Made by a program: the position numbers and the translations under genes
Assembly: GCA_963617485.1 (NCBI GenBank)
Contig: CAVEPA010000006.1
Location: 62,001-126,000 of the forward strand
DNA length: 64,000 nt
Reading direction: 5' to 3'
Source of the DNA: UBA1757 sp963617485
Lineage (GTDB): Bacteria > Bacteroidota > Bacteroidia > Bacteroidales > UBA1402
Shown: piece by piece, positions 17,947 through 26,040 of the stretch
How positions within the stretch are numbered: position 1 is the stretch's first letter
How the letters are laid out: each line of letters starts with the position of its first letter
Notes under the pieces: generated by a model
Database searches by the model: none
What the model saw: only the letters and a program-made list of their open reading frames with translations
What the model was told of the DNA's origin: nothing

Positions 17947-17965
17947 GGGGGTTGCGCTAACCCCC
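17947..17965 (-). promoter_or_regulatory. Leader hairpin just upstream of typA
   Basis: Perfect 7-bp arms (17947-17953 with 17959-17965, five of them G-C pairs) around a 5-nt loop. In the mRNA it ends 9 nt before the start codon, where it could limit ribosome loading. Confidence 0.45.
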
Positions 17966-18013
17966 TGAAGATTAATGTATTGGTAGAAATTTCTTTGCTT
18001 TTCTTAGCGGCTG

Positions 18014-18021
18014 CAAAGATA
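18014..18021 (-). promoter_or_regulatory. typA promoter -7 box
   Basis: The minus strand reads TATCTTTG, a full TAnnTTTG match, 77 bp before the typA ATG. It lies between the aroB stop and typA. Confidence 0.6.
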
Positions 18022-18032
18022 CTTCTTATATA

Positions 18033-19106
18033 TCAAATACCAAATACATCGCGATAGAAATCAAGGCTTTCGGCTATGAGTTCTTCGTTGGCCTGGGCAT
18101 CGAGCTTGATGCAACCGGGGGCTGAGAGCAGGGCAAAACGGATATGGCTGTCGCTGTTTTTCTTGTCGTGGTGCATGGCTTCCAGCAGGAAGGGATAGTC
18201 GTCGCAGGTGAAAAAGAAGGCTCCGTATAACTCCTTTATCCGTGCGATGGCTTCGTGCAGCGTTTGGTGGGGAAAACCATACAGTTTGCACGAAAGGTAA
18301 AGTTCGCACACCAGTCCCCAAGCCACCGCGTAGCCATGGCCAACGGGCTGATGACGGTGATGCGACAGGCTTTCGAAGGCGTGACCGATGGTGTGTCCCA
18401 AGTTCAGTGCCTTGCGCAGGCCTTGTTCGGTGGGGTCTTGCTGTACAATGTTCTCCTTTACCAGCATGGAGTGCAGGACGGCTCTTCCAAAAGCCTCCGA
18501 CTGGCAATCTTCCAAGTTGAGTTGCAGAACTTCGTTCCAATGCTCTTGGCCGGACAAGAGTCCGTGCTTGAGCATCTCGCCATAGCCCGAGCAGAGATTC
18601 TCTCTATCGAGCGTTTGAAAAAAAGCAGTGTATATGATAACGGCTTTGGCCGGGCGGAAGGCCCCTATTTCGTTCTTGTAGCCGTTGAAGTTGATGCCGG
18701 TCTTGCCGCCCAGCGCTGCGTCAACGCAAGAAAGCAGCGTGGTGGGAATATTCACGAAGTCGATACCTCTTTTAAAGCAGGCTGCCGCGAAACCGCCCAA
18801 GTCGCTTATCATGCCCCCGCCCACATTGATGAGCAGAGCCTTGCGGGTGGCCTTGCCCTGACTGAGTGCTTGCCAAACCCGAGCCAGGGATTCCATGTTC
18901 TTGTGTTCGTCGCCGGCGGGCAGGCAAATCTGTCGGCTGCTGTCTTGGAAGCTGTCGCAGCAGCCTGCCAAAACTGGCAGGCAGCTGCGACAGCTGTTCG
19001 CATCGCAAAGCACAAAAACCTGTGCGGGGTCGTAGCCTTGGGTGACGGTCTGTAGCTGAGTCCGTAATTCGTCTATGCTGTGAGCTTGTAATCTTTGGCT
19101 TGACAT
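18033..19106 (-). CDS. aroB: 3-dehydroquinate synthase
   Basis: Second step of the shikimate pathway, converting DAHP to 3-dehydroquinate with NAD and a divalent metal. The 357-residue product has INVGGGMISDLGGFAAACF (about residue 94), NIPTTLLSCVDAALGGKTGIN, the metal-ligand regions SGYGEMLKHGLL and LNLGHTIGHAFE, all typical. Residues ~38-53 are oddly cysteine-rich (CRSCLPVLAGCC) and are encoded by the 46-bp near-palindrome at 18950-18995. It follows rsmD by 30 bp on the same strand, probably in one transcript with DUF3822 and rsmD. The ending at 18033 leaves 95 bp to typA. Confidence 0.95.
   Translation of the reverse strand: MSSQRLQAHSIDELRTQLQTVTQGYDPAQVFVLCDANSCRSCLPVLAGCCDSFQDSSRQICLPAGDEHKNMESLARVWQALSQGKATRKALLINVGGGMISDLGGFAAACFKRGIDFVNIPTTLLSCVDAALGGKTGINFNGYKNEIGAFRPAKAVIIYTAFFQTLDRENLCSGYGEMLKHGLLSGQEHWNEVLQLNLEDCQSEAFGRAVLHSMLVKENIVQQDPTEQGLRKALNLGHTIGHAFESLSHHRHQPVGHGYAVAWGLVCELYLSCKLYGFPHQTLHEAIARIKELYGAFFFTCDDYPFLLEAMHHDKKNSDSHIRFALLSAPGCIKLDAQANEELIAESLDFYRDVFGI
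18950..18995. repeat. 46-bp intragenic near-palindrome in aroB
   Basis: Arms of 21 bp (18950-18970 and 18975-18995) pair with a single mismatch around the 4-nt loop AAAC. It is wholly inside the aroB reading frame. No T-tract follows on either strand. Confidence 0.92.
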
Positions 19107-19136
19107 GGCTGTGATGTTAGATAAGGCCCAATGGCA

Positions 19137-19673
19137 CTATTCGGCTTGGAAAAAACTGAAATGGACGCTGCCGTAGACTCTAAGGTCTTTGAAATGGGGA
19201 TGTTGGCTGAAATCGTTGTGTGAAGAATGTTCCACTATCAACCAGGCGCCGCTCTTGAGCAAACCGGCTTCGAACACCAATTGCGGAATATCCCCCAGGC
19301 GCGGGTCGGCATAAGGAGCATCGGCAAATACAATGTCGAAACTGCGGCCGCATTTGGCAATGTACTGATAGACATCGCCTTTTACCAACAGCAGATTGTC
19401 CACCTTCAGCTTTTCGGCTACACTGCGGATAAACTGGATATGCGGTGCATAGTGTTCCACGCAAGTCACTTGCCGTGCGCCGCGCGAAATGAACTCCAGC
19501 CCGATACTTCCTGTTCCGGCAAACAAGTCCAAGGCACTGCAGCCTTCCATATCGGTGATGTTCTGCAGAATGTTGAACAAGTTTTCCTTGGCGAAATCTG
19601 TGGTGGGCCTGGCTTTCAGATTGGCAGGCAACTGAAAGCGGCGTCCTTTGAACTTTCCACTGACAATTCTCAT
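19137..19673 (-). CDS. rsmD: 16S rRNA (guanine(966)-N(2))-methyltransferase RsmD
   Basis: SAM-dependent methyltransferase for m2G966 of 16S rRNA. The 178 residues start MRIVSGKFKGRRFQLP and carry RPTTDFAKENLFNIL, the SAM-binding motif I LDLFAGTGSIGLEFISRGA (about residue 50) and the catalytic motif IV region. That motif reads FADAPYADP, so the first proline of the usual DPPY is alanine here. The ATG overlaps the stop of the DUF3822 gene by four bases (ATGA), which implies translational coupling. The pairing of RsmD with DUF3822 is a recurrent Bacteroidota arrangement as far as I recall. Confidence 0.93.
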   Translation of the reverse strand: MRIVSGKFKGRRFQLPANLKARPTTDFAKENLFNILQNITDMEGCSALDLFAGTGSIGLEFISRGARQVTCVEHYAPHIQFIRSVAEKLKVDNLLLVKGDVYQYIAKCGRSFDIVFADAPYADPRLGDIPQLVFEAGLLKSGAWLIVEHSSHNDFSQHPHFKDLRVYGSVHFSFFQAE

Positions 19674-20353
19674 AAGCTTGAGCTTTGATATAGTAAAAAC
19701 GTTTGGATATCCCGAACCAGAGAAAACTCCTCCAAGTGGCTGAAATGATCTTTCATCAAGGAGGGCAGACGCGGGTCTCCACCAATCAGCGCCCTGTCGC
19801 AGCGGTAATATTCCTGCGATACGGCGGCCGTGTAATACAGCACTTCGGTCTCGTTCTCCACCTTGAAACTATTGGAAAAAAGCAACTGCCCGTGACGGGC
19901 GATGAAAATCTGCAAGTCACCGGCCGTCCAGTGCAGCACTATCAGCCCTTGACGGGAGCTTTTCTGAAGGGCGGCATTGGCTAGCAGGTAGGCATCGGGC
20001 AGTAAAGCGTGCCGGGGCAACATCTCATCGGCTGCCTCTTCCAAAGAGGTATCCCGAAGACAGTTCAATTGCTGCAAATTGTCACAGAGAGGCTCGATGG
20101 CAATGTCCTGTGATGGTGTCGCAGGAAAATGATGTTGGTAAACAGCCTTCCCGTCCATTTCCTTGGGCAGTATCAGAAAATGGGGGGTGTGGTAAACCAC
20201 TTGCAGGAACACGTCTTCCTGTCCGACGATTCCTTGCCGTCGGCACTCGTCCTTGAAAGTGTCGATGGAGAAACTGTCGTCCGGCTGGTGTGGACTGATG
20301 AATTGCCCGTTCTGGAACAAGAGCGTCAGATGCTTCATGCCTGCTTTTATCAA
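19670..20353 (-). CDS. DUF3822 family protein
   Basis: A 227-residue cytosolic protein without signal or membrane segment. I match it to the Bacteroidota-specific DUF3822 family from its position directly upstream of rsmD and from features such as the internal repeat-like pattern of two halves, with VLHWTAGDLQIFIARHGQLLFSNSF in the second half resembling an actin/ASKHA-type strand order; this last point is only an impression. It overlaps rsmD by four bases. No function is established to my knowledge. The start codon sits at the edge of the terminator that ends the upstream gene (20352-20387). Confidence 0.7.
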   Translation of the reverse strand: MIKAGMKHLTLLFQNGQFISPHQPDDSFSIDTFKDECRRQGIVGQEDVFLQVVYHTPHFLILPKEMDGKAVYQHHFPATPSQDIAIEPLCDNLQQLNCLRDTSLEEAADEMLPRHALLPDAYLLANAALQKSSRQGLIVLHWTAGDLQIFIARHGQLLFSNSFKVENETEVLYYTAAVSQEYYRCDRALIGGDPRLPSLMKDHFSHLEEFSLVRDIQTFLLYQSSSL

Positions 20354-20387
20354 AAAAAGAAGCTGCCTAACCGGTAAGCAGCTTCTT
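20352..20387 (-). terminator. Intrinsic terminator before DUF3822
   Basis: Stem with 8-10 bp arms (20359-20366 and 20378-20385, perfect) followed on the minus strand by seven T residues (plus-strand A-run 20352-20358). It should end the transcript of the gene at 20423-21100 and reaches the DUF3822 start codon. Confidence 0.75.
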
Positions 20388-20422
20388 GGCTTATGTTTTG
20401 GATAATAACGAGGTCTGGAAAA

Positions 20423-21100
20423 TTATTCCCAGTTACCGGCATTATTGTTGGCTTCGAAGATGTTACCAACCATCAGACCGGGGTACTTACCCAGCTTTTC
20501 GGCTTTGAGACGGAGGTTGAGCACTTCCTGCTTGTCCATGCCGACCAAATAGGTTTCATAAGGAGTATTGGCCTGAAATACGCGGACAATCAGACCTGAA
20601 GCACCGGTGCTTACGTCGCCGGCCTGCAGTTCGAACTGCTCACCGTTGACGGCATAAGGTACATAACGCAAGGAGTCGATGGGGAAGCCGGCACCGAACA
20701 GGGTGTCCAAAACGCTGACATAGGTGGTTTCACGACGGAAGCCTTCCAGACCCCATTTCTTGATTTCCCATGCACGGCCACGTTCTACGATTTCGGCGGC
20801 GCGACGTTCGGTCAGACCGTTTTCCAACTGCTGGTCGGTAAGCGTTCCTTCCTTCAGTACGAAAGGCATCTTGCCGTATTTGACATAACCGATAAGGGTA
20901 TCAAATTCATTGGCGAAAATACCGTTGGCATTCTTGAAGGCCACCTGTGCGGTACGGATGTCAATCAGTCGGTTGATGACAGCTTTGTCCCTGATGGCTT
21001 TTTCCTTGTCGAAACGGATAGGACGCATGATGCTGTCGACGCACAAGTAGGCCATCAGGCAGATAGCGCAAACAAGGCATACACGGAAGAATGATTTCAT
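20423..21100 (-). CDS. Hypothetical membrane-anchored or exported protein
   Basis: I do not recognise a named family. The 225-residue product begins with a hydrophobic segment (FFRVCLVCAICLMAYLCVDS) that is either a signal anchor or a signal peptide, then a charged helical stretch (IRFDKEKAIRDKAVINRLIDIRTAQ) and a mostly beta/helix soluble part. The order short cytoplasmic end, hydrophobic helix, long amphipathic helix, and the phrase RTAQVAFKNANGIFA resemble pseudopilin-like proteins of Bacteroidota, but there is no prepilin peptidase site. It is a single-gene unit with its own promoter (21172-21179), a 65-nt leader and a strong terminator. Confidence 0.65.
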   Translation of the reverse strand: MKSFFRVCLVCAICLMAYLCVDSIMRPIRFDKEKAIRDKAVINRLIDIRTAQVAFKNANGIFANEFDTLIGYVKYGKMPFVLKEGTLTDQQLENGLTERRAAEIVERGRAWEIKKWGLEGFRRETTYVSVLDTLFGAGFPIDSLRYVPYAVNGEQFELQAGDVSTGASGLIVRVFQANTPYETYLVGMDKQEVLNLRLKAEKLGKYPGLMVGNIFEANNNAGNWE

Positions 21101-21171
21101 AGCGATAATGTTATTTTTTGTTCAATTTGGCTAAAATAACTCAGAAAGAAAGCCTTCTGAGAACTATTTGG

Positions 21172-21179
21172 CAAAAGTA
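21172..21179 (-). promoter_or_regulatory. Promoter -7 box of hypothetical gene
   Basis: The minus strand reads TACTTTTG, a full TAnnTTTG match, 72 bp before the ATG at 21100. The leader contains a small 7-bp hairpin (about 21140-21161). Confidence 0.55.
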
Positions 21180-21229
21180 GCACAAGAATTTTAATATAAC
21201 TATTTTTATGCCCGAAAAAAATACCGAAA

Positions 21230-22645
21230 ATGAATTTTGGGCAAATTAAGGCGCAGGTTCTGCAAGAATTTGGTTATGAACCCACTACCGACCAGATGAA
21301 GGCGCTGGAAGCCATGCTCGCTTTCCTGATGAGCCGCCAAGATGACGGTATCTTTGTGCTGAAAGGATATGCGGGTACGGGCAAGACCTCGCTCATATCG
21401 TCGGTGGTCAGGGTGCTGCACACGCTCAAGGTGCCACTCTGTCTGATGGCACCCACCGGACGTGCGGCCAAGGTCTTCTCGTCCTATAGCGGCCTAATGG
21501 CTACCACCATCCACAAGAAAATCTATCGCCAGAAAATGGTGACGGGTTCCGACGAAGGCTTTGTGTTGGGCGAAAATCTGCAGGACTATTGCATCTTTTT
21601 CGTGGATGAAGCCTCCATGATAGGCAATTCCGGCGAAGAGGCCTCCATGTTCGGCAGTGGCCGTTTGCTGGAAGACATGCTTCGTTACATCTATTGTGGG
21701 CGCCATTGCCGGCTGGTGCTGATGGGCGATACGGCTCAGCTGCCGCCTGTGGGCAGGGAACTCAGTCCGGCTCTTGATGCCAATTGTCTGCAAAGCCTTG
21801 GCTTTCAGGTGGAAATGATAGAACTTCGCGAAGTGGTGCGTCAACAGCAGATGTCGCTACTGCTCGCTAATGCCACGGCATTGCGGCGCGCCATTGCCGA
21901 CCTGGACGTACGCGCCTTGCCGCAGATAAAGGTGAACAAGGGAGATGTCGTGCGCTTGCAGGGCGAAGACATGGTGGATGCTATCAGCGAGTCCTACCAT
22001 CAAGTGGGTATGGATGAGTGTAAGATTATCTGCCGCTCCAACAAGCGTGCCGTGCTTTTCAACCAAGGTATACGCTCGCGGGTACTCTACAAGGAAGACG
22101 AACTCTCGTCGGGCGATTTGCTGATGGTGGCCCGCAACAACTATTTTTGGTCGCAGGAATATAAGGAGTTGCCCTTCATTGCCAACGGCGATTTGCTGGA
22201 AGTCTTGCGTGTGCGCCGGAGCATGGAAATGTATGGTTTTCGTTTCGCCGACCTGGACGTGCGCTTTATGGACAGCCAGTGGGAAATGCAGGTGCGTGTG
22301 CTGCTCAATGCGCTGACCGCTCAGGCTCCCGCCCTCGATGCACCATCTCAACAGGCCCTGTATCAGGCGGTTGTGGAAGACTACGCCGACTGTCATAGCA
22401 AGAAAGATCTTTACGAAAATCTGCGCAAGGACCCTTGGCTCAATGCCTTGCAGGTGAAATACGGTTATGCCATGACTTGTCACAAGTCGCAAGGCGGCCA
22501 GTGGAAGCATATTTTTCTCGACCAAGGCTATGTACAAGAAGACATGATGGGTCTCGACTATTATCGTTGGCTGTACACCGCCCTGACGCGAGCCACTGAA
22601 AAGGTTTGGCTGGTCAACTTCCAAGACGAGTTTATCGCACGGTAA
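21230..22645 (+). CDS. ATP-dependent RecD-like DNA helicase (AAA_30/UvrD_C_2)
   Basis: Superfamily 1 helicase of 471 residues, shorter than RecD2 because it lacks the long N-terminal domain. Motifs: Walker A LKGYAGTGKTSLI near residue 45, motif Ia MAPTGRAAKVF, Walker B FFVDEASMI, motif III MGDTAQLPPVG, and the C-terminal motifs MTCHKSQGGQWKHIF and WLYTALTRATEKVWL. Annotated in relatives as exodeoxyribonuclease V alpha-like or AAA family ATPase; cellular role not settled. I chose the ATG at 21230; an earlier ATG at 21208 is in another frame. The upstream box TATTTTTA (21201-21208) is one base off consensus. Confidence 0.88.
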   Translation: MNFGQIKAQVLQEFGYEPTTDQMKALEAMLAFLMSRQDDGIFVLKGYAGTGKTSLISSVVRVLHTLKVPLCLMAPTGRAAKVFSSYSGLMATTIHKKIYRQKMVTGSDEGFVLGENLQDYCIFFVDEASMIGNSGEEASMFGSGRLLEDMLRYIYCGRHCRLVLMGDTAQLPPVGRELSPALDANCLQSLGFQVEMIELREVVRQQQMSLLLANATALRRAIADLDVRALPQIKVNKGDVVRLQGEDMVDAISESYHQVGMDECKIICRSNKRAVLFNQGIRSRVLYKEDELSSGDLLMVARNNYFWSQEYKELPFIANGDLLEVLRVRRSMEMYGFRFADLDVRFMDSQWEMQVRVLLNALTAQAPALDAPSQQALYQAVVEDYADCHSKKDLYENLRKDPWLNALQVKYGYAMTCHKSQGGQWKHIFLDQGYVQEDMMGLDYYRWLYTALTRATEKVWLVNFQDEFIAR

Positions 22646-22657
22646 TCGGCTATTTTG

Positions 22658-22665
22658 TATCTTTG
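22658..22665 (+). promoter_or_regulatory. Promoter -7 box of acyltransferase gene
   Basis: TATCTTTG, a full consensus match, 43 bp before the ATG at 22709 and 12 bp after the helicase stop. Confidence 0.6.
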
Positions 22666-22708
22666 CCGTCGCTAAGTAATTTGTAAAATAACGCTTCAAA
22701 CGACAACC

Positions 22709-23578
22709 ATGTTTTATATCATATATCCCTTCTTCTGGCTGCTGTTCTGGCTTCCTCTGCCGTTGCTCTTCCCTTTTTCCGATTTCTGTGCCTTGATACT
22801 CTGCTATGTTGTCCGCTATCGCCGTAGGGTGGTAAGGCAGAATCTGACGCAGAGTTTTCCCGAGAAGACACCCAAGGAAATCAGGCGCATGGAATGGCGC
22901 GTATACCGCAATTTTGCCGAAGTGATGATAGAATCGGTGTACAGCATCCACATGAGCAAACGGGAGATGCGCCGTCGCATGACCTTCAGCAATGAGGAAC
23001 TTTTGCACGAGGTGCTGTCCAAGAAACAAGGCTGTTTTTTGATGTCGTCGCACTATGGTTCCTTCGACTGGCTGACAGGTGCCAAAGCTTCCATCCAAAC
23101 CGATGCCGTTTACTATTATATATACCGCCGGTTTGCCAACAAGGATTTTGATAGAGAAATGCGCAGAGTGCGCGAGAATTGGGGAAGTTTCGGTATAGAA
23201 ATGCACGATTTGGTGCCTATGCTGGAAAAAGGTAATCAGGACGGAGTGAAACGTATTTTCGGTATGATATCCGACCAGAAGCCTTCGTCCAGGCATCCGC
23301 AGTATTGGCATTGGACCAAGTTCTTGGGTCAGGACACGCCTTTTTTGACAGGAACGGAATTTCTGGCGCGCAAGTACGACTACGCAGTATTGTATGTGGG
23401 CATAGAAAAAGTGGGCCGTGGTCGCTATCATGCCCGTTTTGAGAAGCTTTGCGACGAGCCCACTTTAACTGCAGACGGAGAGATTACCGAAAAGTATGTC
23501 CGTCTATTGGAAAAAGATATCCAGGCTGCGCCAGAACCTTGGCTCTGGACACATAACCGTTGGAAGTATAAAAGATAA
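22709..23578 (+). CDS. Lysophospholipid acyltransferase, LpxL/HtrB family
   Basis: Inner-membrane acyltransferase that adds a secondary acyl chain to lipid A or a related lipid. The 289-residue product starts with a hydrophobic anchor (FWLLFWLPLPLLFPF), followed by RRRVVRQNLTQSFPEK, the catalytic HxxxxD motif in SSHYGSFDWL near residue 112, and the downstream SDQKPSS and PFLTGTEFLA blocks typical of the family. Single gene with its own promoter, convergent with fabG (7 bp between stops), so membrane lipid genes sit next to each other on opposite strands. Which acyl position it modifies cannot be read from the sequence. Confidence 0.9.
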   Translation: MFYIIYPFFWLLFWLPLPLLFPFSDFCALILCYVVRYRRRVVRQNLTQSFPEKTPKEIRRMEWRVYRNFAEVMIESVYSIHMSKREMRRRMTFSNEELLHEVLSKKQGCFLMSSHYGSFDWLTGAKASIQTDAVYYYIYRRFANKDFDREMRRVRENWGSFGIEMHDLVPMLEKGNQDGVKRIFGMISDQKPSSRHPQYWHWTKFLGQDTPFLTGTEFLARKYDYAVLYVGIEKVGRGRYHARFEKLCDEPTLTADGEITEKYVRLLEKDIQAAPEPWLWTHNRWKYKR

Positions 23579-23585
23579 CCGGCTG

Positions 23586-24326
23586 TTACATGCCGCCGTC
23601 TACGTGGATAACCTGACCGGTTACGTAGCTCGACATATCGCTGGCCAGGAAGGTTGCTACATTGGCAATGTCTTCCGGTGTGCCACCGCGACGTAAGGGT
23701 ATGGTCTTCAGCCAGTTTTCGCGAGTTTCCTCGCTAAGCTTGCCGGTCATTTCGGTAATGATGAAGCCGGGAGCGATGGCGTTGGCGCGAATGCCCTTGG
23801 AACCCATTTCCTTGGCGATGGACTTGGCCAGACCTATCATGCCGGCCTTGGACGCAGCATAGTTGCATTGTCCTGCATTGCCGCCCACACCTACCACCGA
23901 CGACATATTGATGATGCTGCCGCTCTTCTGGCGCATCATGACGGGAACCACGGCGTGGCTGAAGTTGAAGGCCGACTTCAGGTTGACGGTGATGACGGCA
24001 TCCCACTGTTCCTCGCTCATGCGCAGAAGCAGACCGTCGCGGGTAATGCCGGCATTGTTCACCAGCACATCGATACGGCCGAAGTCGGCGACAATCTGCT
24101 TGACTACCTCGTGGCTTTCCTGAAAGCTGGCGGCATTCGAAACATAACCTTTGGCCTTGATGCCAAAAGCCAGCAGTTCGTTAAGCGTGTTGTTGAAGTT
24201 CTCGTCTTCACGTATATCGGTAAAGGCGATGTCGGCACCTTCAGAGGCGAACTTCAGGGCCAAAGCCTTGCCGATACCTCTTGCTGCGCCGGTAATTAGC
24301 GCTACTTTGTTTTCCAGTAATTGCAT
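23586..24326 (-). CDS. fabG: 3-oxoacyl-ACP reductase
   Basis: NADPH-dependent reduction of 3-ketoacyl-ACP in fatty-acid elongation. The 246 residues form a classical short-chain dehydrogenase: cofactor motif TGAARGIGKA near residue 13, NNAG at about 89, catalytic Ser in NMSSVVG and the YxxxK pair in YAASKAG, with the C-terminal VTGQVIHVDGGM. Last gene of the minus-strand run fabH-fabK-fabF-fabZ-fabG, 9 bp after fabZ. Confidence 0.95.
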   Translation of the reverse strand: MQLLENKVALITGAARGIGKALALKFASEGADIAFTDIREDENFNNTLNELLAFGIKAKGYVSNAASFQESHEVVKQIVADFGRIDVLVNNAGITRDGLLLRMSEEQWDAVITVNLKSAFNFSHAVVPVMMRQKSGSIINMSSVVGVGGNAGQCNYAASKAGMIGLAKSIAKEMGSKGIRANAIAPGFIITEMTGKLSEETRENWLKTIPLRRGGTPEDIANVATFLASDMSSYVTGQVIHVDGGM

Positions 24327-24335
24327 AATAGTCTC

Positions 24336-24782
24336 TTATTTAGAATCGTTGTTTTCGTCTAATTTATCGTTGTCTATCAAAGCGAACGAAAGACGTGCTT
24401 CCGTGCATTTCTTGCCATTGACTTCGGCTTTTGCATCGATAAAGAAAAACAGGCCCTTGCTCATGACAATCTGCCCGGTCACCTCGACAGTGTCGCCCGG
24501 ATGTACCGATTCGTGAAAACGGACCTTGTCTATGCCCGTGTAAAGAGGCGTGCGTCCCACAAGATAATCTTGAACCAGCAGGGCGCTGCATTGTCCCATA
24601 ATTTCACAAAGGATGACACCGGGTACCACGGGATGTCCGGGAAAATGTCCTTGCAAAAAATACTCGTCACCTTTAATGGTGTACCGTCCGTGGGCCACCT
24701 TGTTTTCGTCGATGGTCATTTCGTCTACCAGCAGCATGGGCTCGCGATGGGGCAACAACTGCTTGATTTCTTCTCTGTTCAT
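24336..24782 (-). CDS. fabZ: 3-hydroxyacyl-ACP dehydratase
   Basis: Hot-dog fold dehydratase that turns 3-hydroxyacyl-ACP into enoyl-ACP. The 148-residue protein begins with the family hallmark LLPHREPMLLVDEM and has the active-site segment GHFPGHPVVPGVILCEIMGQ, containing the catalytic histidine (about residue 47) and the glutamate on the following helix. The acidic tail (DNDKLDENNDSK) is unusual but harmless. It lies 3 bp after fabF and 9 bp before fabG, so it is tightly embedded in the fab cluster. Confidence 0.94.
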   Translation of the reverse strand: MNREEIKQLLPHREPMLLVDEMTIDENKVAHGRYTIKGDEYFLQGHFPGHPVVPGVILCEIMGQCSALLVQDYLVGRTPLYTGIDKVRFHESVHPGDTVEVTGQIVMSKGLFFFIDAKAEVNGKKCTEARLSFALIDNDKLDENNDSK

Positions 24783-24785
24783 ATG

Positions 24786-26021
24786 CTATAGTTTTCTCAA
24801 AGCCACGCAGGCGTTGTGACCGCCAAAACCCAAAGAGGTGGAGATGGCGATGCTTAGGTCGGCCTTGACGGCCTTGCCGGGAGTGTAATCAAGATCGCAT
24901 TCAGGGTCGGGATTCTCCAGCCCGATGGTGGGCGGAACCAGACCGTTGTGCAGTGCCAAGGTGGCGGCGATGATTTCGACAGCACCGGAAGCACCCAGCA
25001 TGTGGCCCGTCATGGATTTGGTGGAACAGATGTGGGCCTTGTGGGCTGCCTCTTCGCCCATAGCCAACTTGATGGCCTGAGTCTCCGACTTGTCGTTGAG
25101 CGGTGTGCTGGTGCCGTGAGCATTGATGTGAAGCACGTCCTTGTCGGGGTCGAAGAAGGCTTGCTCCAGTGCCTGGCTGATGGCGCGGGCTGCGCAGGAA
25201 CCGTCGGGGCGGGGAGCGGTATAGTGGTAAGCGTCGCAGGTGTTGCCATAGCCGCAAACTTCGGCATAGATTTTGGCACCGCGAGCCTTGGCGTGTTCAT
25301 ATTCTTCCAATATGACGATGCCTGAACCTTCGGCAATGACGAAGCCGTTGCGGTTGACATCGAAGGGAATGGATGCCTTCAAAGGGTCTTGGGTGCGGCT
25401 CAGCGCCTTGCTGTTCATAAAACCACCCACGGCCAGGGGATGCACACAAGCTTCGGCACCGCCGGCGATGATGGCGTCGGCATAGCCGCCTGCGATGCAA
25501 CGGTAAGCTTCACCTATGGCGTGTGTTCCTGTGGCACAGGCTGTTACAACTGGAAGGCAGGGGCCTTGTGCGTTGTGTGCGATGGCGATGTTGCCCGCAG
25601 CGATGTTCGAAATCATCATCGGGACAAACAGCGGGGATATCATCTTGGGGCCTTTGGTGAGCAACTTTTCCGTCTCGTTGACAAAGGTGTGCATGCCACC
25701 GATGCCCGAGCCTACGTATACACCGAAGCGTTCGCTGTCAACCTTGCCTTCGATGCCGCTGTCGGCTATGGCTTGATTGGCGGCGCACATGGCAAATTGC
25801 GAATAACGGTCGCTGCGGCGTATCGAACCGGCATCCATGCCGTGCTCGGCGGGGTTGAAGTCCTTCACCTCACCCGCTACTTTGACAGGCAGGTCGTCGG
25901 TGGGGAAAGCCTTGATGAAATCGATGCCGCAGCGTCCTTCTGAGAGGCTGTTCCAGAATGTTTCTATATTGTTTCCTACGGGAGTAATGGCTCCCAAACC
26001 AGTAATGACTACTCTTTTCAT
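24786..26021 (-). CDS. fabF: Beta-ketoacyl-ACP synthase II
   Basis: Condensing enzyme of fatty-acid elongation. The 411-residue thiolase-fold protein has the KAS II catalytic triad: Cys162 in VVTACATGTHAIGEA, a histidine in NAHGTSTPLND and a second histidine in KSMTGHMLGASG, and ends with TSLGFGGHNACVAL. It stands 3 bp from fabZ and 19 bp from fabK. No acpP gene is next to it. Confidence 0.96.
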   Translation of the reverse strand: MKRVVITGLGAITPVGNNIETFWNSLSEGRCGIDFIKAFPTDDLPVKVAGEVKDFNPAEHGMDAGSIRRSDRYSQFAMCAANQAIADSGIEGKVDSERFGVYVGSGIGGMHTFVNETEKLLTKGPKMISPLFVPMMISNIAAGNIAIAHNAQGPCLPVVTACATGTHAIGEAYRCIAGGYADAIIAGGAEACVHPLAVGGFMNSKALSRTQDPLKASIPFDVNRNGFVIAEGSGIVILEEYEHAKARGAKIYAEVCGYGNTCDAYHYTAPRPDGSCAARAISQALEQAFFDPDKDVLHINAHGTSTPLNDKSETQAIKLAMGEEAAHKAHICSTKSMTGHMLGASGAVEIIAATLALHNGLVPPTIGLENPDPECDLDYTPGKAVKADLSIAISTSLGFGGHNACVALRKL

Positions 26022-26040
26022 GTGTGTTTTGTGTGGATGA

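Noticed and set aside
21857..23431. Open frame of 524 codons on the minus strand
   Set aside because: Antisense to the helicase and acyltransferase genes, both with complete motifs on the plus strand.
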